Source: CAYYWW01 sp964475515
GTDB lineage: Archaea > Aenigmatarchaeota > Aenigmatarchaeia > QMZP01
Direction: 5' to 3'
DNA length: 5,492 nucleotides
Assembly: GCA_964475515.1 (NCBI GenBank)
Contig: CAYYWW010000043.1
Coordinates: 1-5,492 of the forward strand
This document shows positions 3,505 through 5,492 of the stretch, piece by piece. Every line of letters begins with the position of its first letter. Position 1 is the stretch's first letter. The notes beneath the pieces are model-generated. The model was not told the DNA's origin. It was given only the letters and a program-made list of their open reading frames with translations, and ran no database searches. Made by a program: the position numbers and the translations under genes.

Positions 3505-5220
3505 ATGAGTCCATATGACCAGTTCAAACAGGATGTTATTGATGTTCTTTGGAAATTTGCAAAGGTAGACCCAGTAGATTCAGAAAAAACCCTTGAAAAA
3601 CCACCTTCTGGTGTAGATGCCGATATAGCGTTTCCATGCTTTCTTATTGCAAGAAAGCAGAACAAACACCCTGCTCAACTTGCGAAAGAGATAAGTAAAA
3701 AACTGAAACCAGAAGGTCTTATAAAAGATATAAAGGTGAGCGATGCGTACATAAATTTTTATGCTGATTGGAATAAACTAAGTGCTCTTATTCTAGAAGA
3801 GGTTTTGTTAAGTGGAGATAAGTATGGTTGTGGAGCCAAGAAGCCACAAAAAGTATTAGTCGAGCATACATCAGCAAATCCCGATGGACCTTTGCACATA
3901 GGTCATTTCAGAAATTCTGTGATAGGCGATAGCCTGGCTAAGATTCTATCATTTTACGGATATGGGGTAAAAACAGAGTTTTTGGTGAATGACACTGGAA
4001 GGCAAATAGGAATAGCAGCTATGGAATATCTGAAACACGATGGAAAACCCGACAAAAAACCTGACTGGTGGGTTCTTGATTTATATGTTAAAGGAAACCG
4101 CGAAATAGAGAAAAATCCAAAACTTGAAGAAGAGGTTAAAGAGTTGATGAGAAGATTTGAAAGCGGTGATAAAGAAGTTCAGGAAGTGTATTCTTTCATA
4201 GTAGATAACTGCTTGGAAGGGCATAAAGAGACGCTTAAAAGATTAGGAATTAAAATAGACGCTTTTGTTAAAGAGAGTAAGTTCTTGCTTTCAGAAAGTG
4301 TGAAGAAAATATTAGAAGAGATAAAGAAAAGAGTCGACATAGGACGTGTGGATGGAGAACGTGTTTGGGTAGACTTAAGCCAATTTGGAATAAAAAGAGA
4401 ATTCACATTGACAAGATCTGATGGAACGAGTATATATCCATTAAGAGACCTTGCATATCATGCGGATAAGTTTTCAAGAGCTGATATTAATATAAATGTC
4501 ATTGGTACAGATCAGAAATTTTATTTCAAACAGCTAACATCAGTTTTGAGCCTTTTGTATCCAGAAAAAACGAAAAACTACACTGTGGTTTTTTATGAAT
4601 TTCTTTTGTTACCAGAAGGTTCGATGTCTACAAGAAAGGGTAAATTCATATCTGTAGATGAACTGCTTGATAGAGCGGAAAGTGTTGCGAAAAAAGTTGT
4701 TGAGGAAAAGATGCCTCAGTATAGTAAAGCATTAAAGGATAAAATAGCAAAAATTGTAAGCGTTGGTGCCTTGAAGTATGCAATGATCAAGGTTTCTCCA
4801 GAAAAAACCTATGCTTTTAGCGTTGAAGATACGTTGAAATTCGACGGGGATACCGCACCTTATATACAATATACACATGCTCGCGCTTCATCTATTCTTA
4901 GAAAATCTGGAGTGTCATTTGAAAAAACACCAAAGATCGATGGTAGTCTTCTCACACATGAAAAAGAACGTGCGATCATAAGACACATTGCTGATTTTTC
5001 TAATGTTGTGAAGACATCTGCAGAAAATTATAGACCGCATTATATAGCTAATTATATCTACAAACTGGCTTCTTTATTTAATGACTTCTATCAAGAATTA
5101 CCGGTTTTAAAGGCTGAAGAAAAGGTAAAAACAGCTCGTTTGGTTCTTGTTAAAGCAGTGCAGACAGTTCTTAAAATAGGTTTGAATTTATTAGGTATAG
5201 AAGCACCGGAGAAGATGTAA
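3505..5220 (+). CDS. argS: arginyl-tRNA synthetase
   Basis: This complete 571-aa class I synthetase attaches arginine to tRNA-Arg using ATP in the cytosol. Domains in order are an N-terminal Add1 domain (about 1-95, with KPPSGVDADIAFP), then the Rossmann catalytic core with SANPDGPLHIGHFRN (HIGH at 131-134), then the KMSKS-equivalent loop SMSTRKG (373-379). The C-terminal DALR-type anticodon-binding domain begins near YIQYTHARA (453-461) and continues through the terminal IANYIYKLASLFNDFYQELPVL and GLNLLGIEAPEKM signatures. The canonical second Lys of KMSKS is replaced, as is common in ArgRS. The length is normal for the family and no truncation is visible. The start has no SD site but lies about 26 bp from a TATA box, fitting a leaderless mRNA. 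It is divergent from the 146-aa gene, and shared promoter control is possible. Confidence 0.97.
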   Translation: MSPYDQFKQDVIDVLWKFAKVDPVDSEKTLEKPPSGVDADIAFPCFLIARKQNKHPAQLAKEISKKLKPEGLIKDIKVSDAYINFYADWNKLSALILEEVLLSGDKYGCGAKKPQKVLVEHTSANPDGPLHIGHFRNSVIGDSLAKILSFYGYGVKTEFLVNDTGRQIGIAAMEYLKHDGKPDKKPDWWVLDLYVKGNREIEKNPKLEEEVKELMRRFESGDKEVQEVYSFIVDNCLEGHKETLKRLGIKIDAFVKESKFLLSESVKKILEEIKKRVDIGRVDGERVWVDLSQFGIKREFTLTRSDGTSIYPLRDLAYHADKFSRADININVIGTDQKFYFKQLTSVLSLLYPEKTKNYTVVFYEFLLLPEGSMSTRKGKFISVDELLDRAESVAKKVVEEKMPQYSKALKDKIAKIVSVGALKYAMIKVSPEKTYAFSVEDTLKFDGDTAPYIQYTHARASSILRKSGVSFEKTPKIDGSLLTHEKERAIIRHIADFSNVVKTSAENYRPHYIANYIYKLASLFNDFYQELPVLKAEEKVKTARLVLVKAVQTVLKIGLNLLGIEAPEKM

Positions 5221-5249
5221 TTTGAAACTAATATATTTAATTTGGTTTT

Positions 5250-5259
5250 CATAAATATT
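5250..5259 (+). promoter_or_regulatory. TATA-like promoter for the exported protein gene
   Basis: CATAAATATT, preceded by TTGGTTTT, would place the transcription start near 5281 and give a leader of about 57 nt that includes the SD site. A second TATA-like copy at 5303-5313 is too close to the ATG to leave room for that SD site. The region is very AT-rich, so the call is modest. Confidence 0.4.
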
Positions 5260-5270
5260 AATTAGCTAAA

Positions 5271-5286
5271 TTCGGTAGAAACCGAA
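5271..5286. repeat. inverted repeat at the predicted transcription start
   Basis: TTCGGT and ACCGAA are exact reverse complements around AGAA. The element sits across the predicted transcription start of the exported-protein gene, so an operator or a short 5' hairpin is possible. It is followed by A-rich rather than T-rich sequence, so it does not look like a terminator for argS. Confidence 0.4.
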
Positions 5287-5328
5287 AAAAATAAAAAGAA
5301 AGATAAATATTAAGCAATATATTGTTAA

Positions 5329-5336
5329 GGAGGAGG
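5329..5336 (+). promoter_or_regulatory. very strong Shine-Dalgarno site
   Basis: GGAGGAGG, followed by T, directly precedes the ATG at 5338. The first GGAGG leaves a usable 4-nt gap, while the second would leave almost none. It indicates an SD-led and probably well-translated mRNA, unlike the leaderless-looking genes nearby. Confidence 0.65.
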
Positions 5337-5337
5337 T

Positions 5338-5492
5338 ATGAAAGGTATAAAATTGTTTGCTGGATTGTTTGTGGTTTTACTAGTGTTTCCGGGAGTAGGA
5401 ACAGAAGTGTTTGCTTGGGAAAGTCCAGGGGATTTACCACCTTCGCCACCAGAAGAACCACAAAGATTTTTACCAGACATTTTGGTCTATCG
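5338..5492 (+). CDS. exported proline-rich protein, N-terminus only (3' partial)
   Basis: The frame runs off the right edge after 51 codons. It begins with a classic Sec signal peptide: a basic n-region (MKGIK), a hydrophobic core (LFAGLFVVLLVFPGVG) and a likely signal-peptidase site after TEVFA, before WESPG. The mature part starts with a proline- and acid-rich segment (PGDLPPSPPEEPQ) that suggests an extended linker or surface-exposed stalk. No domain is visible before the window ends, so function cannot be given. The ATG at 5338 is chosen because it supplies the lysines of the n-region and follows the SD site. It lies 117 nt after argS and probably has its own promoter. Confidence 0.7.
   Translation, partial: MKGIKLFAGLFVVLLVFPGVGTEVFAWESPGDLPPSPPEEPQRFLPDILVY

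Noticed and set aside
4179..4406. Minus-strand open frame inside argS
   Set aside because: It lies wholly within a complete synthetase gene, has no promoter or SD site, and shows shadow-type Ser/Leu-rich composition.
5271..5286. Hairpin TTCGGT-AGAA-ACCGAA as an argS terminator
   Set aside because: It is followed by an A run, not a T run, on the plus strand, and archaeal terminators need oligo-T in the nontemplate strand. An operator or leader element is more likely.
5258..5461. Minus-strand open frame across the argS downstream gap and the exported protein gene
   Set aside because: It is opposite a signal-peptide gene with a very strong SD site and has Leu/Phe/Tyr-rich composition typical of antisense AT-rich DNA.

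Overview
The window looks like chromosomal DNA from an AT-rich archaeon. Four things point that way: the end of a CDC48/VCP-type double-AAA ATPase, a stand-alone MEMO-family protein, TATA/BRE-type promoters about 25-27 bp before probable leaderless start codons, and a tRNA gene that lacks an encoded CCA and is interrupted by introns that fold like archaeal pre-tRNA introns. Nothing fixes the lineage. A compact, low-GC genome with a doubly interrupted tRNA would suit a DPANN-type or other uncultivated archaeon, but that is a guess. I see no insertion sequence, phage gene or CRISPR array.

Layout. Positions 1-693 hold the C-terminal D2 AAA module of CDC48, cut off at the left edge, followed after 8 nt by a complete MEMO-family gene (702-1511). 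A 172-nt gap carries a T-rich terminator, a good TATA promoter, a possible leaderless 31-codon ORF and a strong Shine-Dalgarno site for a Nudix-like protein (1684-2493). A small winged-helix protein (2524-2745) follows, with its own TATA box over the Nudix stop codon. Then comes tRNA-Gln(TTG) at 2816-2978, which I resolve into a 73-nt mature tRNA plus two introns: 41 nt in the D arm and 49 nt at the canonical 37/38 site. An unrecognised 146-aa protein lies on the minus strand (3000-3440), divergent from a complete arginyl-tRNA synthetase gene, argS (3505-5220). The 64-bp gap between them holds two inverted TATA boxes and a perfect 19-bp palindrome. The right edge cuts a gene for a short exported, proline-rich protein (5338 onward) behind a very strong Shine-Dalgarno site.

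Most genes are housekeeping: protein unfolding, nucleotide-type hydrolysis, and translation (tRNA-Gln, ArgRS). The unusual content is in RNA and regulatory architecture: the two-intron tRNA with a strong anticodon-intron hairpin, the nested leader ORF whose first codons can pair with the Nudix ribosome-binding site, and the symmetric divergent promoter beside a palindrome. I found no clear new multi-gene system. The least explained protein is the 146-aa minus-strand product.
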